Positions 9,997 to 22,664 of a stretch of 64,000 nucleotides of DNA are shown piece by piece. The translations under genes and the position numbers were made by a program. The DNA comes from Actinernus sp. WN-2022 (lineage: Eukaryota > Cnidaria > Anthozoa > Actiniaria > Actinernidae). The stretch covers positions 12,670,269 to 12,734,268 of the forward strand of contig JAOWCC010000655.1 of the NCBI GenBank assembly GCA_030867875.1, read 5' to 3'. Numbering within the stretch: position 1 is the stretch's first letter; the number at the start of each line of letters is the position of its first letter. The notes below the pieces were generated by a model. The model saw only the letters and a program-made list of their open reading frames with translations, did no database searches and had not been told where the DNA came from.

Positions 9997-10000
9997 TTAA

Positions 10001-10551
10001 AGTGCCTATCACCCTTTTGCAATTTTGCTAGCTTATGAACATCCGAAAAGTTTTGAGTACTTCTGTGAAGAAAGTTTTGGTTTAAAGTGAATACTTTTTG
10101 TTCTACGCTTGTTTGAAATCGTGTAAATGTGACCTTTCCTGACCCATGACCATGTAAGTAAAAGCCTGGGTCGAAACCTGGGTAGACGTCATCTTGACGT
10201 CATATAATTAATTCGGCTTTGCAATCATTTGAATAAATACTTAAGATGTTGACTAAAATGACTTTTTTTTTTTACTAACAACTCAAAAACTGTGTATATT
10301 TTCAATGCATCGATGTTGTTGTGATAAAAAGGCGCCATGGGGAATAATGCATTAATGAGATGACGTCTACCCAGGTTTCGACCCAGGCTTTTACTTACGC
10401 GGTCATGGGTCAGGAAAGGTCACATTTACACGATTTCAAACAAGCGTAGAACATAAAGTATTCACTTTAAACCAAAACTTTCTTCACAGAAGTACTCAAA
10501 ACTTTTCGGAGGTTCATAAGCTATCAAAATTGCAAAAGGGTGATAGGCACT
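10001..10551. mobile_element. TTAA-flanked element with about 195-bp terminal inverted repeats
   Basis: Starts AGTGCCTATCACCC after TTAA (9997-10000) and ends GGGTGATAGGCACT before TTAA (10552-10555), giving perfect 4-bp TTAA duplications. The arms (10001 to about 10197 and about 10362 to 10551) are nearly identical inverted copies. The roughly 160-bp centre is non-coding. This fits a non-autonomous piggyBac-class element. Confidence 0.85.
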
Positions 10552-10555
10552 TTAA

Positions 10556-11400
10556 TGTAGTAGGGAGTGGGTTGGGAGTAAAAGAAGGCCCCTACAGCTG
10601 TAAGCTGTAATACTCAGCCTGTTATAACAAGTATTTTTTAAATAAATCAGTCCCACAGCCGTTTTAGAAAGTTCATTGTTCTTCGAACTGGAATAGTACT
10701 AGCAGGTAATAACTGATCGCGCTAGGTGCTTCAGGCTCCATTTCACTTTATTTCATTAAGTTGTAGCGAAAGGCTAAATTGACTTTCCTGAATTACATAG
10801 GGTATATAACTTTAAATATAAGTATAAATGCAATTACAATGTTGCAAGTCGATATACTGTACTTGTTATGTAATAATAGATGGAACAACGCACAGATGAT
10901 AAGCATTATTGAACTAATAACACAATTATTAATAGCGGAGCTGAGCACACACCGAACACATCTTTTCGTTCATTCGCCCGCCCGCCCGCACCTCTTTTCT
11001 CCAAACGTAGCCGATTATGTCGCGATACCCCATTGATTGTTTCCTTATATTTATTTCCTTATCTTTCTCAACAAAAGGAATGTCTTATTCTTATCTACAT
11101 ATCGTCTCGGGCCACTTGCTTGTAATCCCATTTTTTTAGTGCGGTATTTCGGTGAATTAAATCCTATATTGCGGTATTGCGGTGATCTCAAATCCTGTGG
11201 TGTGCGTTGTTTGTGCTTTCAAACCTGGCCAATGCATCAAGTCTTTGCCATCACTACCATATCACGTTTCAATATAACAAAAAAGGAGTTTGTTTGTTTT
11301 TCTCCAGGCCATTTTCAACTTCCTTTTTCAACCCTTTTTAGAAATCGTTATTATATATAACTGGAGTTACGCCCAAAGGCTTGCCTCTGTATATATTAAT
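10556..11400. other. No recognised gene
   Basis: AT-rich sequence with a short (CCCG)n run near 10976-10989. The two plus frames at 10779 and 11037 have no coding features. Confidence 0.4.
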
Positions 11401-11403
11401 TAT

Positions 11404-11705
11404 TATAATATAATCCAGATAGTACGAGCGCTCTGATTGGCTAATAGACTCAAAAATCTATAGTCTATTGTGCCGGTTACACATAGAAATCGGCACGCCT
11501 GCTGCGTTATGTCGTAGTTACCATAAAAGCAATAGACTACCCATTTCAATGTGTTTACTGCCACAATAAAGCACTTGAGATGTTGGGAGAACACTTGAAA
11601 TGGTTGAAAATCACGCGCTTTCGGCTTGTGATTTTTAAGCATTTCTTGTCTTCTCCCAACATCCCGCGTGCTTTATTTCGCCAGTAACCACATTGAAATG
11701 TGTGG
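11404..11705. repeat. Fold-back repeat
   Basis: Inverted arms at about 11540-11590 and 11645-11700 share CATTTCAATGTG, AATAAAGCAC and ATGTTGGGAGA. A smaller hairpin lies between them. No coding content. Confidence 0.6.
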
Positions 11706-11775
11706 TATATTGCTTAATTAGTGATAACTACGGGATTACTTTTGATATGTACGTTATAAAGTTCAAGGGATTCAG

Positions 11776-12295
11776 ATTGCAGGAATAGAATCATGTGGTT
11801 GTACTGGAGGGCAAAACAATCTTATTTCATATAGTTAAAGGCACTAATGTACGAGATCGGTAGTGTTAGAGCGGTTTTCAATTGAGTGTAGTAAAACCAA
11901 ACGCAAACTACCCACAGCCAGCCAATCATAGGAGCGAGTAATCACAAGTAACTCATAAATGGCTTCCCTGTGAACCAATGACAAACCAAAGCAAAACCAA
12001 AACCAATTTGCGTTTGGTTTTACTTTGTATTCTGACTCAGCCAATAGGAGAGCTTAGTAAACGCAAAACCAAAACACTTCCGACACTCAATTGAAATCCG
12101 CTCTATAAGCAAAACCTGTTTGTAAATGCTATTTTCTACCTCCGATCGATTGTCTATCTTTATAAACCAGCGTTTTGAAGTTTGCTTGCCCTCCAGCATC
12201 CATGGCAACGCCTTTCCCATGGGGCCGATCACGAGCTCAATTCATTCGTTAACGAAGTATTATATCAGCACGTTATTGTTTCCTGAAACAATGCC
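11776..12295. mobile_element. MITE, TTTTGCAGGA family, copy 1 (interrupted)
   Basis: Shares tgcaggaatagaatcatgtg, GTACGAGATCGGTAGTG and a right half (CGATTGTC..CTTTATAAACC, CCCATGGG, CAGCACGT..TGTTTCCTG) with the elements at 12662, 24831 and 31108. A TA-flanked MITE is inserted in the middle. Confidence 0.65.
11879..12103. mobile_element. TA-flanked MITE, GAGCGG family
   Basis: Terminal inverted repeats GAGCGGTTTTCAATTGAGTG and a near copy on the minus strand. TA target duplications lie at 11877-11878 and 12104-12105. A second inner inverted pair reads gtaaaaccaaacgcaaac. It is inserted into the older element at 11776-12295. Confidence 0.75.
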
Positions 12296-12661
12296 TAACA
12301 TGTCTCTTAGTTTGAGGAGATACATCCATGCCAGAAACATTAAGGCAGGACTTATGAAGAAAACATCACTATTTCGCCAGAAAAAAACGCAGTAAAATTG
12401 TAGAACTACTACAGAGCTAAATACACTAGTAACTGACATTCATGACAGGCGCACATAATGTCAGCACATAATGTACATACCTAAGTTTTATCTAGGCTTT
12501 TATTCATTTTTGAAGTAGAGCAGCTGAGCCAGTTCTTGCATTTCTCATTAATGTTGTCGATAACAACAAACAAGCTACATGATAAAATTTAGTAACCGCT
12601 TAGAAACAGAAAATCGATAGAAAGGAAATAGATCCGTAGGATAAAATGTAGACCACATATG
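12296..12661. other. No recognised feature
   Basis: AT-rich unique-looking spacer between two copies of the TTTTGCAGGA family. Confidence 0.4.
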
Positions 12662-12975
12662 GGTCTTTTGCAGGAATACAATTATGTAGTTGTACTGGAT
12701 GGCAAAACACATGAATTAATTTACTTAAACGCATTTACTTGTACGAGATCGGTAGTGATATTAGTAAAACCTGTAATAAATGCTATTTTCCATCTCCAAT
12801 CGATTGTCGATCTTTATAAACCAGCGTTTTGAAGTTTGTTTGCCTTTCCCATGGGATCAGGAGCGCAATTCATTGGTTATTGAAGTGATATACCAGCACG
12901 TGACTGTTTCCTGACCCATTCATTGGGCATTGAAGTGATATATCAGCACGTGACTGTTTCCTCCAGAAGGCCTAT
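12662..12975. mobile_element. MITE, TTTTGCAGGA family, copy 2
   Basis: Left end gggtcttttgcaggaata; right end cctccagaaggcc, the complement of the family terminus. Near the right end a segment of about 48 bp (attcattgg..gtgactgtttcct) is tandemly duplicated. Confidence 0.65.
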
Positions 12976-13079
12976 TTAAATATCTTCTGTTTTTATTTTA
13001 CCTTCCACGATGAAGAAAGTCTTTAATCAAGTATCTAGTATAATATTTATGACCATGAGACTCTCCTTGACCGAATTAA

Positions 13080-13085
13080 TTTATT
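13080..13085 (-). promoter_or_regulatory. Poly(A) signal of the fibrinogen-domain gene
   Basis: AATAAA on the minus strand, 112 nt past the stop codon of the terminal exon. Confidence 0.5.
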
Positions 13086-13196
13086 ACTATGAAGTCATGC
13101 GAAGTTAAATTTCATTATGCGAGAATGGTTTTGTTATTATTATAAAACGAGTATTTATATAGTAAATGTTACTGATAGAGCCATTACAAGTGCATG

Positions 13197-13468
13197 TCAA
13201 TTTATGAACCCAATAGGACGGATTTTCATCTCAGCTCGCTTGGCGGAGTAGTTATGCCCTTTCCAGGCGACCCAGTTGACACCATCAGCATACGAGGAGT
13301 GTGCACCGTGATGGTAAAAACCGTTCAGGTTAGAGGCATGGCAGGCAGTATACCACCACGCACCCTTAAACACAACTGCACAGTTACCACTACTGTACAT
13401 ATCGTAATCTCGGTCTTTAGTGGTGAAGGGCGCACCGCGATGACCACTGAGTGAATCACCGGCATTTC
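13197..13468 (-). CDS. Exon 7: fibrinogen domain, C-terminal half and stop
   Basis: 272 nt from acceptor tattatag to a TGA at 13199-13197. Encodes [39 protein letters not shown] and [17 protein letters not shown]. It lies about 8 kb from exon 6 because a Polinton-like element has landed in the intron. Confidence 0.95.
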
Positions 13469-16400
13469 CTATAATAAATAACAACATAGTGTTAAATAAG
13501 TAAATAATTGGCTGCTCAACTTTATCTTGTTAGCGATATGTAGATTGACTATACTCCGAGCGCTTAATATACAAGAACTGGTGTCACTTGTCCAATTTTG
13601 TCCAATCAGAGCTATTGGTAGAAATCTTCGAATAGAAGCTATTACATGCAGTTGCGTCTATAACGAATAGCAGTTTCAGCAATTTTGATCCAAACGCCTC
13701 ACTTCGATGGAACGACACAACGCTGCCCTCTTAAACAAATACAACTTATTTAGCATGGTCAGAAATTCATGCCATTGTGGGCGGGGTATAAAATTATGCA
13801 AATATGCCTGCCCATTATAAATTACGTGTTCTCAGGCTCGCTCAGCCATTATTCCAGGCCAAACACTCTGCTCGAAGCGAATTGCGAAAGCGGTCGTATT
13901 CGAAAGGCTTCTAGTGTTTATGAACTGCGTGGTTGAAAAGTTCTAGCTATGTCGGATTATTATAAGTAGAGCGCAGGGGTGGATCCAGGGTTTGGACTGA
14001 GTAATTTACTCTGACAGACCAATCAACTCATACCCCACCCACCCCACCCCTCCTAGTAATAAACTACCTAAAATTTAGAGGTTTGAAAAAAGTTGAGTAG
14101 TTTACGGAAATCACATAAACTACCCTGGATCCACCCCTGTAGCGGCTAATAGCCAAGCTGAGGTAAACAGTGTAACCGAGTACGTTTACATGGAATAAAG
14201 TCACGATTTAGTTTTGCATATTTTATTTCAATGCCGCGTTATTTTTTTAGCCCTATCAGAAAGTTATAATAGAGCCAACGAAAGAACAGTTAAGAATATA
14301 CCAGTTCCCAGGCTTGTACAGGCAAACCGAGAGAGAAATGGCGGACAAAGCGTTTCGAAGAGAGAGGCAAGAGATGTGCAAAGGACTTACGTGTTTACGG
14401 GATTCTTCCCTGCTGTGGCCGTCGTAAAACCTTAAAATTACTCATATTTGTTCGCAATTCGCAGCTCGAGGATAATGTGAAGTTATATTTGGATCTATCT
14501 GGGCAATATAACGTCTTCTAAGCTACTCGGCTAAATCGGGACAAATCAATTATCCCCCGAGTTGTATATTGTAAAGTTGATCAAAGTAACCATCATAACA
14601 GCTGAAAGGAAGGAGATTGCTGTCAATATGGAGGTCATAACATGGAGGTCAGTTAACTCATTTCAGATTCTTTTCGCAGCCACAATTATTCGTTATAACT
14701 TGATTATAATTTTACGGAAGGCAATATGATTTAGAAATTGCTAAGATCGGGACAAATGAGGTTTGCTATAATACCATCTCCCAATGTATCCCCCAAAAAA
14801 AACTTCCATACAGACTTCTGTAAAATTCTGAGCAACTCCGGATCTGTTTATTTATTAAATTTAATGCCTAGTGCGCACGCGTGGCATGAATTTCTGACAA
14901 TGGATATACAGTTTAAATGAGGCATATAAGTAACATAGGAGGCACCGAATTAAGCCCCTTTTGGGGGGTTGAATACATAATTAGCGGGTGAATACGTAAT
15001 TAGGAGGTGGAAGCTCATCAATTCAAATGACGTCACGGTTATATTGTATTGGACTCATGAATAAAGTGTGGCGCTATCATGAATAAAAGGGCGGTGAATA
15101 ATTTATCTATTGTTCCTTTGGATGAGGTCATGCTTCTATTTTTGGGATCCTATTGCTTGAAGGCGCTATAAAGCCAGGGCCGATCGGCCCTGAATCCTTT
15201 CCAAGTTGAGCAACAACAAGATGGAAGTCATCTACAAGCTAGGACCTAGAGGCTACCACGCCAGTGCTAACATTTTCCACGGGAAGATGAGAGTTCACAT
15301 TCGAAAGTACATCCAAGGGCAAAACAAGAAATGTCCCACCAAAGAGGAAATTGCTTTGACAGTAGACGAGTGGATAAACCTCAAAGCCATTGTGAATGAA
15401 CTAGACGATCCCATTGAAACCATTACACAAAACCCAGAGGATCCAGACTATGAAGCCTTTGAACGCAAGAACCCACGATAGACTGGAGTATCAAATAAGT
15501 TCAACATGGAAGCTTTTCGTCCAACACTTCAGAGACAGAATGCTATCATGCAGACCTCGGTAGTAAAGGAGGAACCAGTTGAAATCGTGGAAACGTCCCC
15601 CATGACGACCGAAATAGGAGATATAGATCCTAATGACATTCAGCAAGAAGAGATACCAAATGTTACTTTTGGTTGAAAGCCGCCTTTGACTAAGCTCAAA
15701 CAGTGCTCAGTATGCAAGGGAACTCTGTATTACAATAGAAATATTTGTAATAGATCACCCCTGACCCATTTGAAGTTGAATGAAAAAAGTAAAACATACC
15801 TCGCAATATATAACCCCGTTGTAGCGTAAACGGGAAGAACAAACTACTCGTGATGGGCTCTAAACTGTCTTTATTATTTTCCTATACAGTTAATAAAATA
15901 ATTGTATACAAAATCCGGTATGGTTTATTAGATCAACTCTGCTATTGTTCTTATGGATTAGCGATAACTGAAGGGCCTATTGTTTGGAGGAAAAAACAAT
16001 CTTATAGGCAAATTCTTCTCTGGAACGAAACTACCACAATTAACATAATCAACAAAACAAACTACTCGGAAAAAGATTTTATTGATTCATGCAAACCATG
16101 ATAAGCGATAACATTTACAATGGGGCAGAAAAAAATTGAAGAGTATTTTAGCATTTAAGGTTTGTTTACAATCAGTCTTCATCGTCACTTGTTGGGTGTT
16201 TGTTCCTTTTTACTTTTGGGATGAATCTGCCGTGCTGTTTGACAATGCTGGCATCGTACCAAAATGTTCTTAACCGACTTGATTGTCAATGTAAACTCAT
16301 TCTCATAAATGGTACATGTGGTGATCGGGTCAAGTAAAATATCATTCCATAGACATTTGGGGCAGCCAACAACACCCGTTGCGTGAACATTGGTAGAGTT

Positions 16401-19400
16401 ACAATGATCACAAGAGGCGTTGGTTTTATGTTCGTTGTTATCTTCACTGTCCTCTTCATCGCTACTATGTTCTTCCTCGTTTGCAATAGTACTATCTTGG
16501 TTTTCGGCATCACTGTTATTGTCACTCTCCTGAGACTCGTTCTCATTTTGACTCTCTTCTTGCTCACTGCTGCTAGTTTCCTCATTTTGCTGGTATGTTC
16601 TTTCTTTTTTTATAGGATCACTCAAAACCTTTTTGTTGTGAATTAGACGATTGTTGATTCCTAGTTCAGCAAGACCCTCTATGGATGTATTGAGAGCGCG
16701 AGGTCTCAGCAAATCCTTGTTATAGGGAAGTAAGACATATTCTACCAGGGCCGCTATATTCGTCACCGGAATTATATGTTTGCTACGAAGCAATTCTCCT
16801 CTTGGCGTCCAAAATAAAATATCCTTAGAAACGGCCATACTGTGCAATAAATCCGAAGCATCTTTAATGGGGACGGCTCTCGGAAGATCATCCAAAACAT
16901 TTTTAATTATTGGTTTCTCTTCATCCTCACTCTCATCACTCGAGGTATCACTTTCTTCACTTTCCCAATCAATGTTTCTCTTCATGTTCACCGCAGAGTG
17001 ACTTCAGTAGCAAATGATCTTGAAAGACCTAAGAGTCACCTATTTATACGATGAGAAACCCAGTGAGAACAGGGGCAAGCAAATGTTCAATAAATCCACC
17101 GCCCTCTTGCACTAGTAGTTCCTTCTTTTCTTTGAATGGAACCTCTGGATCCACGAGTGTATAAATATTTTTTCTATGTGTGGAGTTAGTCTTCGCCTGT
17201 TTTCCTCGCTGATAGGTACGAGTGAATGTACTTGTTCTGGAGATGCAGTTTCGAGAAGAAATTGACGTTGATGGTAGGGACAAGAAGCAAAGAGATGGAG
17301 AAAGCCACCATTTCTCTTTACTGTTCGAGACATGGTTAAAACTGATCGGAGATTTTCTTATGAGGGCTATTTATAGTGAGGAGGAGAAGGATAAAATGAG
17401 AGTATATAGTGTTTCGGTTCATTTAGCGAAAAGCTTGTGTAGTGTGAACATGGTTTTTAGACATTGCCCAGAGTGTGGAGAATAATTCTCAAGGAGTGAT
17501 AATCTTAAACGACACATGTATAACAAACACAATTTATCTAGATTTTCTAAGCCCAAGTCAACTGAGCCTGAAACCTCTTGTGACTCTTTTCAACTACAAC
17601 ATCCCTTCACATGTATGGTTGCTGATATGACAGGATGTTGTAAAACGGTCTGGGTTCAGAAGTTACTCGAACAAACTAATCAAACAATTTTCCATCCACC
17701 GCAAAGGATTGTGTGGTGTTACTCACAGTGGCAGCCTGCGTATACAGCACTCCTTAGTACGGAAAAAGGTATGGTATTTGTGATAGGACTCCCACCTGAT
17801 ATCGAGCAAGATCACATGTACGAAACCTGATTGCCATTGATGATCAGATTGCTGGAACGGGAAATGATAATAGAATTGTCAACATGTTTACCAAAGGATC
17901 TCATCACCGAAATCCGAGTGTCCTCTACATTTTACAGAACCTATTTCATCAGGGTAAAGGCAATTGCAGCGTCAGTTTAAACAATCATTACTTGGTGCTG
18001 TTTAAGAATCCACGTGATAAACTACAAATTTTAACACTGGCCAAGCAAATGTATCCCAGGCAGACGGAGTATTTTCTCAACGAATACGAAAAGGCTGTTA
18101 GGAGACCTTATGGTTATTTGTTTGTCGACTTAAAACCAAATACACTGGAGGGCTGTAGGTTAATGACCAATGTTTCTAACGTACTGCGTAAGTACGGCGA
18201 GCAGCAGAGATTTACAATTTCCCCGCAAGTACAAAACATACAAAGCTTGAAGGATGATATTTATGTTTTATGTTTTATGAATAGGTACTAAACCGTAATG
18301 ATTTCAGTGAGGCCTAAAAAGCAAGGAATTATGTCCAGCTTCAAAACAACTTTATGAGGTATAAACACCAAATGAGTCGCTATCCTGTACCTGCAACTCT
18401 TCCACCTGGTATCGCAACCCAACCCCAAGAACAAGAAATAGCCGATACACCCATCACAGCACAACAAGTATTTGCCAACCTAGATTCAGCTGAACCAGCT
18501 ACAGTGCCGTATTCAGCAAAAGTATATCAGTCCCCAGCCACGAACATTTCTTTGTCTTCTTTGAGCTCACCAACCATACCGCTACAATTACTGATAGATT
18601 CGTCTGAACCAGCCACAGTGCCATTTCAGAGAAAACATACGAATCCCCATTTCTTTGTCTTCTTCGTACTCTTCAACCAAAACACTACTTTACCCGCTGC
18701 AAAAAAAAGCAGAAAACGCCGACGTTGGGAAATCAAGAATTACTTGGATGATGATGCCGAAGAAAGTGTTGGACCTTATCTAAAAGCCGATCGCATCAGA
18801 CGATCAATGCGAATTCGGAAGCCTTATCCCTACAAGTATTAACATTGTATTATAGCTGGAGACAAGAGTTAGCGTTGGGTCACGGTGGAGTGGATTTGTA
18901 GCTAAATTTGCATTGTAAATATTATCACTTATCATGGTTTGAATCAATAAAATCTTTTTCCGATTAGTATGTTTTGTTGATTATGTTAATTGTAGTAGTT
19001 TCGTTCCAGAGAAGAATTTGCCAAAAAAAAAGGTTTTTTTCCTCCAAACAATAGGCCTTTACGTTATTGCTAATCCCTAAAAACCTGATAGCAGAGTTGA
19101 TCTAATGAACCATACCGGATTTTGTGTACAATTATCTTATGAGTTGTTAGCTGTAAAGGAAAATAATAAAGACAGTTTAGAGCCTATCACGAGTAGTTTA
19201 CGCTACAACGATATTGCGAGGTATGTTTTACTCTTTTTCATTCAACTTCGAATGGATTCAGGGGTGATCGGTACTGGTTTTATGGACGCTCCTAACAATA
19301 GGATCCCAAACAATAGGAGCATGATCTCACCCACAGAAACAATAGGGACCTTAAGCAACCAGGACGGCGACGGCAGTGACGACGGGACGTAGAAAAAGTA

Positions 19401-22400
19401 TTCTCCCGAAATTTTATGTTTATTATTTCCTTTGTTCGCCTTGAATTGTTTTTCAAAACCAGATTTTCGAAAAATATAATGGCTATAGTGTTCCGTTCAC
19501 GGCGAACGAGAAATGATTTGATTTACTTTCTTACGTTCGCGTTGTCTTTAAAACGTACAATTTGGGGTTTTCACGTTGTGCTTTTGCAGAGAACGGTGAA
19601 AATGTAGGCGACTGCGTGCATTTTCACGTGCAGTTATTGTATTTTGTAATTAAGGCTATTGTTTTATGCCGTCGTCCTAGACGTTGCCGTCGTGGTTGCT
19701 TAAGGTCCCTAATAGATAATGAGAGCGCCGCACTTTGTTCATACGGAAAGACAATAGATAATTTATTTACCCCCTTTTAATTTGATCATGAGTCCAGGAC
19801 AATAGAACCGTGACGTCCTCTGAATTAACGAGAGCGCCGAACTTTGTTCATGCGGAAAGACAATAGATCCATGACGTCATCTCAATTAATGAGCTTCCAC
19901 CTCCTAATTACGTATTCACCCCCCTAATTATGTATTCAACCCCCAAAAAGGGGTTTAATTTTGTACCTCCTATACTACTCGTCTCCGTCAATACCGCTGA
20001 AACTGCTATTCGCAATTGTAATATCTGCTACTAAAGCGGGCCCTCGAATAAAACTGACAAACAAAATACTGAGAAGATTTTATATTTTACATGTAAAGTC
20101 AGCCTATAAATACTGGAAATCGTATAACAAATTTTCTTACAATAAATTTCACTGAGCAGCATTTCTTGATTACAGTTAAAATCCGATAAGCCGTAAGTGA
20201 TGGAATAGTTTCCTTCGATAAGTTCGATCTTTGACTTAGCCGTCTTACTATCACTGTTAATACTCATAGGACTAATCCCTAGACTAATCGAAGATGAAAT
20301 TACCACAACTAACTCCCTCCACCTCCGAGAACTCCCCGTGGCTTCTGTTCCTGATCGAATCAAACATAATCAGGAGAGCTTGATGGCTTAGAGATTTAGG
20401 AGTAAACCAGTGGCCATAAAATAATTAATAAAAATTTGCATTTTACTATTTATCGTATTAATTTCGATTAAAATTACTTGAGACTGTCAAAGCAAAAACC
20501 TTTCAAGCTCGTCTAAACCATATAAGCGCTACTTCGAATGTCATTCGCAATCCAATTCAGTGTAACCAGAATCGAAACTGACGGAACTAAAAGAATTAAG
20601 CGAAGGTACGGGCTCTGTGTGCATGGCTCTATTTTGAGAACTTCTCACAAATTCCCCGGAAAGAAAACTCAGAACACAAGATTTTTTTTTCGCCAACTCC
20701 CTTTAATTCCAATGAGATGGGATATTGAGTGCAAGGTAAGAGGTAAAAGCTCGAGTTTGAAATTTTGTCTTAGTTGCAGATGGTTTTGTGAGAAAAATGT
20801 CGAAAATGTAATAACTGAACCCCAACGTTTCTTTTCCATATAGTTGTTCATGAAATGGAAAGGAGAAAACTAAACGCCTCAGGCTCTGAATTCTCCAAGC
20901 CCAATATGGCTCAATAATAACAATTCACAGACTCAATTATTTTGTATTTCAGAGTTCAAAACTGTCGGAATCGCGGAGATCGAGTGCTATGAATTCCGCT
21001 TTTCCTCAGATCAATAGACATATTTAACAAAAAATCTGTTGCATTTCCGTCTCTTGATATCCTCACTCAATTCATATCAAAGATAATTTTTTGAAAACTA
21101 GATTTGTTGGCCCTTTCTGGGTTTAATATATTGTATAAATAAAAGAGAATCCATGTTGATTTCTCTAATCAGCGAAGAACAATACACGTTAGACAGTGAA
21201 GGATGTTGTTAGAATCGTGAATGAACATGTTGTATTATTGTCAAAACATCTTTGCCAGTTTTACTGATAAAAAAAGATGTCAACGTTTAGTCAATCTAGC
21301 TTATTGTTGTTTGCCATTTTGATTGATTGATTCGACTCTACAGAGAAATTTATATATCTATAGACTCTAATACAAACACGGCCTAATTTCAGCCAATTTT
21401 AGTCCCAGTTTTCTCTGGATTATTTTATAAAATACATTTCAAGCTTACCTGAATATGTTCCCAGACTCAGTCGGTACTTGTTATTCTCGTTTGACACAGC
21501 GAAGTAGTCATACTCTGCGTACTTGCTTGTTCCCGTTGTATCTTCCAGCTCAACGCGAAGCCTGTTTCGAGCTTGATAAGTCAAACGGTAGATCTTGTCC
21601 AGTCCCAACCAGAACTCGCCTGTCAGGTTTCCGAAGCCAGTTTTGTAGTCTGGCCAACCTCGGTAGAAGTCGACTGATCCGTCTTGTCTCTTCTGGAACA
21701 CTGTCCACCCACCGCCTGAGGATGTCTGGTCACAGTACACCTGATAGGTTAGGATATTTGTTTATATAGTGTTCAAGAGCAAGGATTTAAGTTATAGCGG
21801 GAAACAGGAATTACGGCGATTCGCATTCACACGTACCATTCTTGAATTTTGTCTCGACGAAGAAATCGTATTTTGACATGATAGACTTCAATCAAATGCG
21901 ATAAATATCGTGAATTTAGAACTTCCAGTGAAAAAAAATCACATCTCAAAAGCAGGTAGTTTTTCAAATTCACTCAGCTGGAGTGTTAAGAATGGAACGT
22001 TGATTTGAACAATTAGGATTGATACATGCTTTCATGAATCACCTACATGAAGTCAGAACTTCTTTGTCCGATACAAATGAGAATCGCAGTAAGCAACCCT
22101 GATATTCGACTACTTAATTGAGATCCGTATAATTTCTAATAAATGTCCATATCAATACTTATAGGCCCAAGTCGCACTAGAGGAAAAGTTTGTATTTGTC
22201 AGTACTGGCCAGATACGAATAAAATTGGCCAGTGACAAAAAGGGTTGGTCGCATTAGACAACAGAATAGTCCAGCAAACACTACGTCATATCCCCTTTCG
22301 ACATTACTGTTTACTGTTGTGTAGCGCATTGCATTGCATAGTATTGTTGATGCATGGAGTTTGTTCGCCAGAGTATATTTTTAATGCTTGGTCGACAATA

Positions 22401-22627
22401 GAGTATTACAGGTTTTTATTGCGTTGACAGATTTTTGTCATAAGTAAACAGTGTTGTTCGATAGTGCAATTTGGCCATTCCAACAGAATGAAACTTGTAA
22501 TGGCTCAGTTTCTGTTTCAGCCACTTTACCTTAAATGGTCCCAGACCATCAGGATCCACAGTGTACACACCACTTGTGTTTCCTCCCCACTTGAGGATGT
22601 CACCACAGATCTTAGGAACTGAATTAC

Positions 22628-22664
<37 letters not shown>

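Larger units (their letters stand above)
14938..19970. mobile_element. Mini-Polinton (Maverick-like), about 5.0 kb
   Basis: Bounded by inverted repeats that begin GGAGGCACCGAATTAAGCCC on the left and GGAGGTACAAAATTAAACCC on the right (minus strand). Inside are a PC4-like ORF, an acidic Cys-rich ORF, a remnant of the basic ORF common next to cnidarian Polinton ATPases, and a broken packaging-type ATPase. Protein-primed DNA polymerase, integrase, protease and capsid genes are absent, so the copy is non-autonomous. A 345-bp TTAA element interrupts the right repeat. I could not find a clean 6-bp target duplication. The element lies in intron 6 of the fibrinogen-domain gene. Confidence 0.75.

Noticed and set aside
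13780..13805. GC-box, TATA and octamer-like cluster
   Set aside because: It looks like a core promoter, but no exon or ORF follows on the plus strand and it lies inside an intron on the other strand.
14930..14937. Six-bp target duplication of the mini-Polinton
   Set aside because: The flanks (gtaaca or aacata on the left, tatact or tactac on the right) do not match, so no duplication can be claimed.
16383..16646. 87-codon plus frame rich in Val/Leu/Phe, looking like a membrane protein
   Set aside because: Antisense artefact of the Glu/Asp/Asn-rich linker of the acidic ORF on the minus strand.
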